From assembly GCA_020846025.1 (NCBI GenBank), contig JADLER010000037.1, positions 1 through 54,832 of the forward strand: a stretch of DNA of 54,832 nt. Reading direction: 5' to 3'. The DNA comes from Bacteroidia bacterium. Lineage in GTDB: Bacteria; Bacteroidota; Bacteroidia; B-17B0; Aurantibacillaceae. Under the pieces are notes generated by a model. It saw nothing but the letters and a program-made list of their open reading frames with translations. It searched no databases and was not told where the DNA came from. This document shows positions 28,010 through 36,485 of the stretch, in pieces; the stretch's first letter is position 1; each line of letters begins with the position of its first letter. A program made the position numbers and the translations under genes.

Positions 28010-29392
28010 CTAGTTACATATTTGAGAGATACCTAGGATTAAATCGTGCTTGGTGATAATATGTACAGTTCCTGCTAAATCAGTCATTAAAACAGCGTTA
28101 TTTTCTTTTGTAATTAATTTAGAGATTTCATCCATAGGTGTATTAGCATCTACCATTGGAAAAGCCGCTTGCATTAATTCTGCAACAGTTTTAGTTTTTA
28201 AACTATTATCAGCAATTAATTTATTAAATAAATAATTGTCATTTAATGAACCTACAAATTTTCCATCTTTAATAACTGGAACTTGTGAAATACCATATTT
28301 GTTCATTAAATTAAGGGCATCACTTATAGGGGCATTATCGTTAATAGTAACTAATTTTTGATTTTTATGTGTTGAAATTAAATCAATCGCTTTAGGCTTT
28401 TTAATTTCTAAAAAGCCTCTATCGCGCATCCAATCATCATTAAACATTTTACCTAAATAACGAGTTCCATGATCATGAAAAATGACAACCACTACATCCG
28501 TAGGTTTAAATAAATGCTTCATTTGCATCAAGCCAGCCATAGCTGCTCCAGCACTATTGCCAACAAATATGCCTTCTTCACGCGGAATGCGACGGGTCAT
28601 AATTGCAGCATCTCTATCGGTTACTTTTTCAAAATGGTCAATTAAATTAATATCTACATTTTTTGGTAAAAAGTCTTCACCTATACCTTCTGTGATATAA
28701 GGATAAATTTCATTTTTATCAATTTCACCAGTTTCTTTTAATTTTTTAAATATTGAACCATAAGTGTCAATACCTAATAGTTTGATGTTTGGATTTTTCT
28801 CCTTTAAGTATCTTCCTGTACCACAAAGTGTACCGCCTGTTCCCACACCTACTACTAAGTGTGTTATTTTTCCTTCTGTTTGCTCCCAAATTTCAGGTCC
28901 TGTTTGTTCGTAATGAGCTTGAGAGTTTGATAGATTATCGTATTGATTAGGTTTCCAAGCATTAGGTACTTCTTTTTCTAATCGAGATGAAACAGAGTAG
29001 TAAGATTTAGGATCTTCAGGCTCAACATCTGTAGGACACACAATAACATCAGCTCCAAATGCTCTAAGTGCATCTACTTTCTCTTTACTTTGTTTGTCGG
29101 TGGTTGTAAAAATACATTTATAGCCTTTAATAATGGCGGCAATGGCTAAACCCATTCCTGTATTGCCACTTGTTCCTTCAATAATTGTTCCGCCTGGCTT
29201 TAAACGTCCATCTTTTTCAGCATCTTCTATCATCTTTAATGCCATTCTATCTTTTATGGAGTTGCCAGGATTTACGGTTTCTATTTTAGCTAATACCGTA
29301 CAAGGTAAGTCTTTTGTAATAGAGTTTATTCTTACCATTGGCGTATTACCAATTGTTTCTAAAATATTATTACTTATTTTTTGGTATTTCAT
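28010..29392 (-). CDS. Cystathionine beta-synthase (PLP core plus CBS pair)
   Basis: A 460-residue protein. Residues 1-about 325 are a fold-type II PLP enzyme: GNTPMVRINSI, the Schiff-base lysine in NPGNSIKDRMAL, the substrate loop EGTSGNTGMGLA, and the PLP phosphate site GVGTGGTLCGTG. The EGIGEDFLP segment is more like cystathionine beta-synthase than CysK. Residues about 335-460 are two CBS motifs (VTINDNAPISDALNLM; AFPMVDANTPMDEI), which in related enzymes bind SAM or adenine nucleotides. It likely forms cystathionine from serine and homocysteine (reverse transsulfuration). O-acetylserine sulfhydrylase activity is possible. Confidence 0.88.
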   Translation of the reverse strand: MKYQKISNNILETIGNTPMVRINSITKDLPCTVLAKIETVNPGNSIKDRMALKMIEDAEKDGRLKPGGTIIEGTSGNTGMGLAIAAIIKGYKCIFTTTDKQSKEKVDALRAFGADVIVCPTDVEPEDPKSYYSVSSRLEKEVPNAWKPNQYDNLSNSQAHYEQTGPEIWEQTEGKITHLVVGVGTGGTLCGTGRYLKEKNPNIKLLGIDTYGSIFKKLKETGEIDKNEIYPYITEGIGEDFLPKNVDINLIDHFEKVTDRDAAIMTRRIPREEGIFVGNSAGAAMAGLMQMKHLFKPTDVVVVIFHDHGTRYLGKMFNDDWMRDRGFLEIKKPKAIDLISTHKNQKLVTINDNAPISDALNLMNKYGISQVPVIKDGKFVGSLNDNYLFNKLIADNSLKTKTVAELMQAAFPMVDANTPMDEISKLITKENNAVLMTDLAGTVHIITKHDLILGISQICN

Positions 29393-29412
29393 ATTGTATT
29401 AAGTTTTAAAAA

Positions 29413-30360
29413 TTATAAAAGGTTGTTTAATGATTTTAAAATATTGGTTTCAACTCTTTCTAGTAAATTATGGGTAGGATGTTTTACAAAGGTATCTCCA
29501 GTTACTTTTTCAAAAAGTTCAATATAGCGTTCCGATATTTCATTAACCCATTGTTCACTCATTTCAGGAATTTTTTGCCCTTCTTTTCCTTGAAATCCAT
29601 TTTCTATTAACCAACGGCGTACAAATTCTTTACTGAGTTGTTTCTGTTCTTCGCCTTTTTGTTGGCGTTCTTCGTAGCCATCTAAATAAAAGTAGCGAGA
29701 TGAATCGGGCGTATGAATTTCATCCATTAAATAAATTTGACCATTATATAAACCAAATTCATATTTTGTATCAACTAAAATCAACCCCATTTTATGAGCT
29801 ATTTCTTGCCCACGAGCGTATAGCTTTCGGGTGTAATCTTCAAGCTGCGCGTAGTATTTTTCTTCAACGATGCCTTGTTTTAAAATTTCTTCTCGGCTAA
29901 TATCTTCATCGTGTCCTTCACTAGCTTTGGTAGTTGGTGTAATAATTGGTTCAGGTAGTTTATCGTTTTCTTTTAATCCTTCAGGTAATGCAACACCACA
30001 AAGTGTTCTTAGTCCGCTATTATAAGTTCTTGCAGCGTGTCCAGCTAAATAACCACGAATTACCATTTCTACTTTAAACGGTTCACATAAACGACCAATA
30101 GATACGACTGGATCAGGAGTGTCTATGACCCAATTAGGTACAATATCTTTTGTTTCATTTAAAAATTTAGCTGCAATTTGATTTAATACTTGCCCTTTAT
30201 AAGGAATACCTTTTGGTAATACCACATCAAAAGCACTAATACGATCGCTAGCAACCATAACTAGGTATTTATCGTCAATATTATACACATCTCTTACTTT
30301 TCCTTTGTAAAAGCTTTTTTGATTTGGTAAATTAAAGTGGGTAGCGGTAAGTGCTGACAT
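29413..30360 (-). CDS. purC: SAICAR synthase (phosphoribosylaminoimidazole-succinocarboxamide synthase)
   Basis: A 315-residue PurC of the long form common in Bacteroidota and yeast. Marks are [15 protein letters not shown] (ATP site), [32 protein letters not shown], and [30 protein letters not shown]. It joins aspartate to CAIR in purine synthesis, using ATP. A TATATTTG box (minus strand, 30387-30380) lies 19 nt before the start codon. No other pur gene is adjacent. Confidence 0.96.
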   Translation of the reverse strand: MSALTATHFNLPNQKSFYKGKVRDVYNIDDKYLVMVASDRISAFDVVLPKGIPYKGQVLNQIAAKFLNETKDIVPNWVIDTPDPVVSIGRLCEPFKVEMVIRGYLAGHAARTYNSGLRTLCGVALPEGLKENDKLPEPIITPTTKASEGHDEDISREEILKQGIVEEKYYAQLEDYTRKLYARGQEIAHKMGLILVDTKYEFGLYNGQIYLMDEIHTPDSSRYFYLDGYEERQQKGEEQKQLSKEFVRRWLIENGFQGKEGQKIPEMSEQWVNEISERYIELFEKVTGDTFVKHPTHNLLERVETNILKSLNNLL

Positions 30361-30379
30361 ATTATAAAAAATTGAAAAG

Positions 30380-30387
30380 CAAATATA
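30380..30387 (-). promoter_or_regulatory. Candidate -7 element of purC
   Basis: TATATTTG on the minus strand matches TAnnTTTG, 19 nt upstream of the purC ATG. No TTTG box stands at normal spacing, so support is from one element only. Confidence 0.4.
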
Positions 30388-30420
30388 GCAACTAATTTAA
30401 GCTTTTAAGCCTTGATTTAC

Positions 30421-31572
30421 TCACAGTTTACTGACATTTTCCTTGTGTTTTTGGATGAATTTATGAACTATTTCAGACCAAATAAAATCTTTACAAACTA
30501 AATCAAAAGCATTTTTTCCTTTTTGATTTAATATCTGATTCGGAGAATTTATTGCATCTAATACAGCTCTTTTTAATTGAGAGGAATTTCCAGCCTCAAT
30601 TAACCAACCATTATAATTGTTTACCATCTCATTTACGGCACCAACATCTGTTGCGATTACAGGTGTGGACATTGCCATGGCTTCTAAAATTACTGTTGGC
30701 ATCCCTTCAGCATGACTAGGGCAGACTAACACATCTGCACCTTTAATTATAGATTTTAGAATTTCTTGTTCTTTAATAATCCCATAGTAAGTTACATTTC
30801 TAGAAGTTATTTTCTTTTCTTCGGGGATTGGTCCTACAAAATCAAAACTGAATGGGATATTAGTTGTAATAAGTTCTTTTAATAAGTCATTTAATTCTTC
30901 GATTCCTTTTCGTCTTTCATATCTTCCAATAAAAACAAATTTTCTTACTTGTGTTGAGAAGCTTTTATCTTGTGATAACCAACTATTATCTATGCCATTA
31001 TTTGAATGGATAATGTTTTCTTTTTTAATACCTATTTCAAATAGGATATTATCAAGGTTTCCTCCAAAAGATAAAGTGAAATTAGCATTCCTACTAATAT
31101 ATTTAGTTGGAGATTTTAGTAAGAAATTCTGTAATTTCGACTTGAAACTTGCTGGTGGTTGAAACATCTCATATCCGTGAAAATTGACATATAAAAGAGG
31201 TGATTTTTTATTCTTTTTTTTCTCAATAATAAACCTCCAACCTGTAAAACCTTGTGCATATATAAAATCATATTTATCAAGTTGTTCTTTAATGCTGTTG
31301 TATGCAAGTTGAGAGTAACGATATGAATTATAAATATAGTGTCCAGGAAATTTGAAACTGGTTGGAAATTGCAGTACAATAGAATGAATGAATTTCTTTT
31401 CTTCTTCTGTAAAGAATTCTAATTGCTGAATATCATAATTTGATTCGTTGTAATGAATTAAATCAACATAAATGCCATTTTTAGCAAAATACTTTGCTAA
31501 GTAAAACGAATGTTTTTGCATTCCTCCTAAAACATAAGGCGAAATTCCATCTGTTATTAGGGCAATATGCAT
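30421..31572 (-). CDS. Glycosyltransferase family 4
   Basis: A 383-residue GT-B-fold enzyme. The N-terminal HIALITDGISPYVLGGMQKHSFYLAKYF has the glycine-rich acceptor loop typical of GT4. The C-terminal donor domain shows RKFVFIGRYERRKGIEEL and the E-x7-E motif in SHAEGMPTVILEAMAM. It would transfer a sugar from a nucleotide donor to a lipid-linked or surface glycan; specificity unknown. It starts 2 nt after the end of the DUF4270 gene on the same strand, so the two may be co-transcribed. Confidence 0.9.
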   Translation of the reverse strand: MHIALITDGISPYVLGGMQKHSFYLAKYFAKNGIYVDLIHYNESNYDIQQLEFFTEEEKKFIHSIVLQFPTSFKFPGHYIYNSYRYSQLAYNSIKEQLDKYDFIYAQGFTGWRFIIEKKKNKKSPLLYVNFHGYEMFQPPASFKSKLQNFLLKSPTKYISRNANFTLSFGGNLDNILFEIGIKKENIIHSNNGIDNSWLSQDKSFSTQVRKFVFIGRYERRKGIEELNDLLKELITTNIPFSFDFVGPIPEEKKITSRNVTYYGIIKEQEILKSIIKGADVLVCPSHAEGMPTVILEAMAMSTPVIATDVGAVNEMVNNYNGWLIEAGNSSQLKRAVLDAINSPNQILNQKGKNAFDLVCKDFIWSEIVHKFIQKHKENVSKL

Positions 31573-31574
31573 AC

Positions 31575-32945
31575 TTATTTATCGTAAGGATATTTTATAT
31601 AAGTTACTTTAAATTTTGGTCTAGCAGCAATGTTGCTAGATTGCGTGCCAGCAAATACAACACGTTGATAACGATTATCTCTTCTGGCAGCGTATGCTGG
31701 ATTAGGAAGCGCATTTACTATATAAAAACCATAATTGTTGATTTTTTTAGTTATAATTTTTTGCATCTGTCTGGCAATATTAAAAACATATTGTTTTTTA
31801 GTTCCATCATAACTTCCGCCATATTTTACAAAGTCTGATGCTTCTAATTGGTCATAAACAAGTTCTTCAGAACCATCATCGCCACAAGCTAATAGTGCTA
31901 ATGAGCTTGGATAACTATAATAAAAATTATATGGACTTGCAATTTCATCAATGCTTACAATTAACTCTGCTCTACTAATTGAAACGTTTACAGAATCTGC
32001 AAAATGCTCCATAAATGGTAAATAAACCTTTACTCTTGTTCCTCCAAATGTGTTAAGATATACATTGTTTTTACCACTTGTTGTATCATTTGAAACAACT
32101 TGTTGGTATAAATTTTGAGTTGCCCCGGCAATGTAATTATGATTTATATGATTAAAACGTAGGGCATCTGGGCCTGAAAAAGAAAAATGATACATTTCGC
32201 CTTTTGTACTTAATGAATTTCCATTATGATAATATAAGTTTACACCTGAGTTTACATCATCTAAATCAAACTGACGAATGGCTCCACTGCCGGGTAATGA
32301 CAAATCTGTATTTTCTGATGTAATATAAAAACCCTTATAGGCATCTTGAAAATAGGTATTGTTAATGAGATTAGAAGTGTTTTGAAGAATATATTGTGCT
32401 AGAGTTTTACTTAAAGGAATTATTAAATAAACATATTCTCCTCTTGCACGCACAGTTCCATATAAGGTATTTATAGGGGTAATTGATTTATTAATGGTGT
32501 GATTAACTCTATATCCATTATCTAATTTGAGTTTTTCATTGAGTGTATATACCTCAAATTTTAATTTAGTAGCCGTATCTCCAACAACATTTCCGGTATA
32601 TAACATAACTATGTCTGCAGAATCTATTATCGGATTGGTACCAAAACTTAAATTAGATAAATTATTACTGATTGAAAAGTTAGTATAGATAGACGCATCA
32701 GTTCGTCCAAAAATAGGATCTTGGTTAGAACCTAAAAATTTATACTGGTCGTTAAAAGTTCTAACACTATCCACTCGTTGTGTGTGCATAAACAAAGAAA
32801 CAGAATCAGTTATGGTAATCCCCAATTTATCTGACTCAGGCTGCACATCTATACCTAAAATATTGTTATCATCTTTCTTTTTACAAGATGAAAGTATAAT
32901 TATACACGTAAAAAATATAAAATATTTAAGGTGAGGTTTAAACAT
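31575..32945 (-). CDS. DUF4270 family outer-membrane lipoprotein
   Basis: From the ATG at 32945 the protein has 456 residues. It starts MFKPHLKYFIFFTCIIILSSC, a lipoprotein signal with lipobox LSSC, followed by a Lys/Asp-rich stretch. The body matches the DUF4270 pattern: ILGIDVQPESDKLG near the N-terminus, GSNQDPIFGRTDASIYTNF, and a C-terminal RYQRVVFAGTQ ... RPKFKVTYIKYP. An upstream in-frame ATG (32972) would lie inside a terminator hairpin and is rejected. The family is Bacteroidota-specific and usually sits beside a short glycogen-synthase-like gene, as here. Function unknown. Confidence 0.88.
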   Translation of the reverse strand: MFKPHLKYFIFFTCIIILSSCKKKDDNNILGIDVQPESDKLGITITDSVSLFMHTQRVDSVRTFNDQYKFLGSNQDPIFGRTDASIYTNFSISNNLSNLSFGTNPIIDSADIVMLYTGNVVGDTATKLKFEVYTLNEKLKLDNGYRVNHTINKSITPINTLYGTVRARGEYVYLIIPLSKTLAQYILQNTSNLINNTYFQDAYKGFYITSENTDLSLPGSGAIRQFDLDDVNSGVNLYYHNGNSLSTKGEMYHFSFSGPDALRFNHINHNYIAGATQNLYQQVVSNDTTSGKNNVYLNTFGGTRVKVYLPFMEHFADSVNVSISRAELIVSIDEIASPYNFYYSYPSSLALLACGDDGSEELVYDQLEASDFVKYGGSYDGTKKQYVFNIARQMQKIITKKINNYGFYIVNALPNPAYAARRDNRYQRVVFAGTQSSNIAARPKFKVTYIKYPYDK

Positions 32946-32984
32946 ATTAAAATAAAACGCATAATTAATCAAAATTATGCGTTT
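32946..32984 (-). terminator. Hairpin plus T-run between the glycogen-synthase-like gene and DUF4270
   Basis: AAACGCATAATT (32955-32966) and AATTATGCGTTT (32973-32984) form a 12-bp stem with a 6-nt loop. On the minus strand it is followed by TTTTATTTT. It begins 24 nt after the glycogen-synthase-like stop and its T-run reaches to within 3 nt of the DUF4270 ATG. Confidence 0.75.
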
Positions 32985-33008
32985 AAAATAGTTAAATCTA
33001 TAAAAAAT

Positions 33009-33839
33009 TTAATCAGCCAATACGATACTATCTTCTAATACCATATCATAAAATTCGTTACATGCATCGCAATATTCACCTTCAAGTTTAAATTCTAAGA
33101 TTGGTTTTCCTGATTTTTTAGCGTATTTTTCTAATTCAGGGTTTATTTTTTCGCTACCAAATGTGATACCATCAGCATAATCAATTGCTAATTTCATTAA
33201 ATTAATATAATTAGCATCTTCTAAATGTTTTAAATCTTTTCTGTTAATGCCTTCTACAATGGCTTTATCAATTATTTTTTTACTTAATGACTTTGTAAAT
33301 TCATCATCATAAATAGTGAAAATAATTTTAGTATCTGCAAATAATGGGTCTTCGCAAAATGCTTTCTTAACATATAAAGGAGTTAAGCCTGTAAACCAAC
33401 CATGACAATGAATAACGTCTGGAGCCCATCCCAATTTTTTTACAGTTTCAATAACACCACGATTAAAGAAAATAGAGCGTTCATCATTATCTTCAAAGGA
33501 TTTACCAGTTACTTTATCTGCTAAAACAGATTTTCTTTGAAAATAATCTTCATTATCTATAAAATACACCTGCATACGAGCAGAAGGGATTGAAGCAACC
33601 TTAATGATTAAAGGATGATCGGAATTATTGATAACAATATTCATTCCTGATAATCGAATTACTTCATGTAATTGATGTCTTCTTTCGTTTATATTACCAT
33701 ATTTTGGCATAAATGTTCTAATTTCCTTCCCTTTCTCTTGTATAGCTTGGGGAAGTCTTCTAGCAATTTTACCAATATGGGTTTCATCTAAATAAGGAGT
33801 AATTTCCTGCGACACAAAAAGGACTCTAGCTTTTCTCAT
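33009..33839 (-). CDS. Glycogen/starch synthase N-terminal-domain protein
   Basis: A 276-residue protein that matches only the N-terminal (GT5) domain of glycogen synthases: ARVLFVSQEITPYLDE, LPQAIQEKGKEIRTFMPKYGNINERRH, and WAPDVIHCHGWFTGLTPLYV. The C-terminal donor domain with its E-x7-E motif is absent. The truncation is clean and the gene has its own promoter, so this is a stable short protein and not a decaying gene. Location next to DUF4270 and divergent from panC is a recurrent Bacteroidota arrangement. Without the donor domain it is unlikely to make glycogen; role unknown. Confidence 0.85.
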   Translation of the reverse strand: MRKARVLFVSQEITPYLDETHIGKIARRLPQAIQEKGKEIRTFMPKYGNINERRHQLHEVIRLSGMNIVINNSDHPLIIKVASIPSARMQVYFIDNEDYFQRKSVLADKVTGKSFEDNDERSIFFNRGVIETVKKLGWAPDVIHCHGWFTGLTPLYVKKAFCEDPLFADTKIIFTIYDDEFTKSLSKKIIDKAIVEGINRKDLKHLEDANYINLMKLAIDYADGITFGSEKINPELEKYAKKSGKPILEFKLEGEYCDACNEFYDMVLEDSIVLAD

Positions 33840-33866
33840 AATTTAGGTTTAAGTTTTTTCGAATTA

Positions 33867-33898
33867 CAAAAGTAATAAAAAAAAATCCATATTTCAAA
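33867..33898 (-). promoter_or_regulatory. Bacteroidota-type promoter of the glycogen-synthase-like gene
   Basis: On the minus strand TTTG (33898-33895) and TACTTTTG (33874-33867) are separated by 20 nt, an exact match to both consensus boxes. The -7 box ends 27 nt upstream of the start codon. Confidence 0.7.
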
Positions 33899-33944
33899 GT
33901 ATTATTTAGCTTTACACCCAGTTTTTGAATTTTAGACTTAAAAA

Positions 33945-34781
33945 ATGCAGATATTTCATACAATAAAGGAAGTAAAATTATATGTTGATGAGAAAAAACA
34001 ATTAGGACATAAAATTGGATTTGTTCCAACAATGGGGGCATTGCACCAAGGTCATATTTCTTTAATTGAAACATCTAAAAAGCAAACGGATATTACAATA
34101 TGTTCCATCTTTGTAAATCCTACTCAGTTTAATAATGCAGATGATTTAAAACACTATCCTCGTACTCCTGATAATGATATACAAATGTTGCAAAATGCTA
34201 AATGTGACGTACTTTATATGCCTGAGGTTAATGATATTTATCCAAATAATGAGATACTAAACTTCGATTTTGGTATAATTGGTAACATTTTAGAAGGCGA
34301 ACATCGTCCTGGACATTTTAACGGAGTAGGTCAAGTAGTAAGTATATTACTAAAAGGAATCCAACCTCATAAAGCATTTTTTGGTAGTAAGGATTATCAG
34401 CCAGTAATGATTGTAAAAGAATTAATTAAGCAACAAAATATTCCAGTTGAAATTTTTTCATGTCCTATTTTAAGAGAAGCTGATGGTTTAGCAATGAGTT
34501 CAAGAAATAAAAGATTGACGAATGAGGAGCGAAAAGTAGCTTCATTAATACCTATTATGATGAAAAAGGCAGCAGACTTAGTTCGTGAAAAAGGAGTAAC
34601 TTATGCTAAATTATATATTGATGAACAAATTCAGCAACAACCTTTAATGAAATTAGATTATTATGAAATTTGTGATACTGAAAGTTTAAATACTTTACAT
34701 GATATATATAACAAACAAGCCATTTCACTGATAGCTGTATTTGTAGGGGCTGTAAGATTAATAGATAATTTAGAAATATAG
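33945..34781 (+). CDS. panC: Pantothenate synthetase
   Basis: A 278-residue PanC. The nucleotidyltransferase HIGH-type motif is MGALHQGHISLI at about residues 30-41, followed by ICSIFVNPTQFN, DVLYMPEVNDIYP, EGEHRPGHFNGVGQVVSIL, FFGSKDYQPVMIVKEL and LAMSSRNKRLT (KMSKS-like). It condenses pantoate and beta-alanine with ATP to pantothenate. panD and panB are not adjacent. It is divergent from the glycogen-synthase-like gene with a shared 105-nt promoter region. Confidence 0.96.
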   Translation: MQIFHTIKEVKLYVDEKKQLGHKIGFVPTMGALHQGHISLIETSKKQTDITICSIFVNPTQFNNADDLKHYPRTPDNDIQMLQNAKCDVLYMPEVNDIYPNNEILNFDFGIIGNILEGEHRPGHFNGVGQVVSILLKGIQPHKAFFGSKDYQPVMIVKELIKQQNIPVEIFSCPILREADGLAMSSRNKRLTNEERKVASLIPIMMKKAADLVREKGVTYAKLYIDEQIQQQPLMKLDYYEICDTESLNTLHDIYNKQAISLIAVFVGAVRLIDNLEI

Positions 34782-34839
34782 TTTTGATGCCTTAACAATA
34801 TTTAGCAAAAGAAAATTAAATACCTTAATCTGATTTACA

Positions 34840-34847
34840 TAGTTTTG
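34840..34847 (+). promoter_or_regulatory. Candidate -7 element with a near-leaderless start
   Basis: TAGTTTTG matches TAnnTTTG and ends 5 nt before the ATG of the next gene, which suggests a leaderless or very short 5' UTR. Confidence 0.4.
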
Positions 34848-34852
34848 TATTT

Positions 34853-35248
34853 ATGTTTAGTAAACATTTAAAACATATATTATTCACTAGCATTTTTTTA
34901 CTTGGGATTGTAGGCGTACACACATCTTTTGCTCTTACATCTCATGAAACAACTTTAAGGTTTGAAAAATTAGTTTCACAAAATAAAATTGTTTTAGCTG
35001 GCGAGCATCAGTTAGATGATGTATTATATATTTTACCGGCACAGACTGGCTCGGCAGTTTTTACTCAATTAAGATTAATCGATGAATTTCAAATATCCGA
35101 TAAGTTATTACCAGATTTACATGTTTTAGAAATTCTGTTTACTTCCACAAACAACGTACATAAAAATTATCAAAGGATTCAACAACAGCCCACCATTTCT
35201 CATTTATCTTCTGGGAAGTATTTGTACATCCGTACATTTAGAATCTGA
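34853..35248 (+). CDS. Small exported protein of unknown function
   Basis: I do not recognise this 131-residue protein. It starts with a basic stretch and a hydrophobic segment (ILFTSIFLLGIVGVHTSFA) consistent with a signal peptide cleaved after TSFA, leaving about 100 residues. The mature part is polar with no cysteines and no repeated motif; segments such as KIVLAGEHQLDDVLYILP and LLPDLHVLEILF suggest a small mixed alpha/beta domain. It sits between panC and the RND efflux operon; a TAnnTTTG box ends 5 nt upstream of the ATG. It may be a taxon-restricted periplasmic protein. Confidence 0.6.
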   Translation: MFSKHLKHILFTSIFLLGIVGVHTSFALTSHETTLRFEKLVSQNKIVLAGEHQLDDVLYILPAQTGSAVFTQLRLIDEFQISDKLLPDLHVLEILFTSTNNVHKNYQRIQQQPTISHLSSGKYLYIRTFRI

Positions 35249-35272
35249 TTCTTGATTTTTATTCTTTCGTTT

Positions 35273-35324
35273 TAGCAATCTATCCTAAAGAGGCAAGATA
35301 AACTTTTCGTTTTTCTTGTTGCTA
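35273..35324. repeat. Nested inverted repeats upstream of the RND operon
   Basis: TAGCAA (35273-35278) and TTGCTA (35319-35324) flank an inner CAAGA/TCTTG pair (35294-35298 with 35314-35318). The arms are short and the structure could be fortuitous, but the same TAGCAA/TTGCTA words recur in the stem that follows the operon at 41139-41218. Confidence 0.3.
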
Positions 35325-35378
35325 ATAAATTCTAATAATTAAAATCAAAAAAAGTTCGTAAAACACATTTTAAAAATT

Positions 35379-36461
35379 ATGAAAAAAGTACTCCTAATTG
35401 GTACTCTGTGTGCTAATATCTTTATAGTTGCATGCCATTCAGAACATGAGGAAAAAGTAAGTGATATAAAATTTTTGGTTACTTCACCATTAATTAAAGA
35501 TACAAGTATTACCACACAGTATGTTTGCCAAATACACGCTATACAGCATATTGAGTTAAGAGCCTTAGAAAAAGGCTATTTGCAAAACATTTATGTAGAT
35601 GAAGGTAAAATGATAAATGAAGGTCAGAAAATGTTTCAAATTATGCCTTTAATTTATAATGCTGAATTACAAAAAGCAACTGCAGAAACAAATTTTGCAG
35701 AAATAGAATATCAAAATACCAAAAGCTTAGCTGATAGTAATATTGTTTCTAAAAACGAGTTGGCCTTAGCAAAGGCTAAACTTGAGAAAGCTAAAGCTGA
35801 ACAAGCATTGGCGCAAACTCATTTACAGTTCACAGAAATAAAAGCACCTTTTACTGGAATCATGGATCGCTTTCAGGTGAGACTAGGCAGCTTAGTTGAT
35901 GAGGGAGATTTACTAACTACCTTATCAGATAATAGTAAAATGTGGGTTTATTTTAATGTGCCTGAAGCCGAGTACCTAAACTATAAAACAAATATTTCGT
36001 CAAACAACTTAATGAAGGTAAAGTTATTGATGGCAAATAATAAATTGTTCGACCAACAAGGCATTGTTGAAACCATAGAATCTGATTTTAATAACGAAAC
36101 GGGTAATATTGCTTTTAGGGCAACTTTTCCAAATCCTACAGGATTATTAAGACATGGTGAAACGGGTAATATTATAGTAACCTCTCCTATTAAACAAGCA
36201 CTTATTATTCCTCAAAAAGCCACATTCGAAGTGTTGGATAAAAAATTTGTATATGTAATAGATAAGAATAATCAATTAAAATCAAGAGAAATTACTGTAA
36301 CTGCCGAGTTACCTCATATTTTTATTGTTGGTAGCGGCTTAGCACCAACGGATAAGATTTTATTAGAAGGTTTACGTCAAGTGCATGAAAACGAGAAAAT
36401 TGAATTTAGCTTTATGAAACCTGATTCAGTAGTTTCTAATTTGAATTTATATGCTGAATAA
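35379..36461 (+). CDS. RND efflux periplasmic adaptor subunit (MFP)
   Basis: A 360-residue membrane fusion protein. The lipoprotein signal ends in the lipobox VAC before a Cys at about residue 19. Then come a beta-barrel/lipoyl half (LRALEKGYLQNIYVDEGKMINEGQKMF), a coiled-coil hairpin rich in Glu, Ala and Lys (residues about 95-145), the second lipoyl half (TEIKAPFTGIMDRFQVRLGSLVDEGD), and a C-terminal beta domain. It links the inner-membrane pump to the outer-membrane channel. It is the first gene of an adaptor-pump-channel operon, 24 nt before the pump gene. Confidence 0.93.
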   Translation: MKKVLLIGTLCANIFIVACHSEHEEKVSDIKFLVTSPLIKDTSITTQYVCQIHAIQHIELRALEKGYLQNIYVDEGKMINEGQKMFQIMPLIYNAELQKATAETNFAEIEYQNTKSLADSNIVSKNELALAKAKLEKAKAEQALAQTHLQFTEIKAPFTGIMDRFQVRLGSLVDEGDLLTTLSDNSKMWVYFNVPEAEYLNYKTNISSNNLMKVKLLMANNKLFDQQGIVETIESDFNNETGNIAFRATFPNPTGLLRHGETGNIIVTSPIKQALIIPQKATFEVLDKKFVYVIDKNNQLKSREITVTAELPHIFIVGSGLAPTDKILLEGLRQVHENEKIEFSFMKPDSVVSNLNLYAE

Positions 36462-36485
36462 ATTAATCTTAAAAAATTAGAAATC

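Noticed and set aside
31116-31379. 87-residue ORF within the GT4 gene
   Set aside because: Same strand but different frame inside a conserved glycosyltransferase; composition is that of a shadow frame.
31494-31838. 114-residue plus-strand ORF inside the GT4/DUF4270 boundary
   Set aside because: It is antisense to two well-supported genes and has no start context or family features.
32946-32972. Nine-residue N-terminal extension of DUF4270 (MINYAFYFN)
   Set aside because: The extension would be encoded inside the terminator hairpin, and it would precede a complete lipoprotein signal peptide that starts at the ATG 32945.
33826-34074. 82-residue minus-strand ORF across the panC start
   Set aside because: It overlaps panC and the divergent promoter region, has no recognisable features, and is explained as a shadow of panC.
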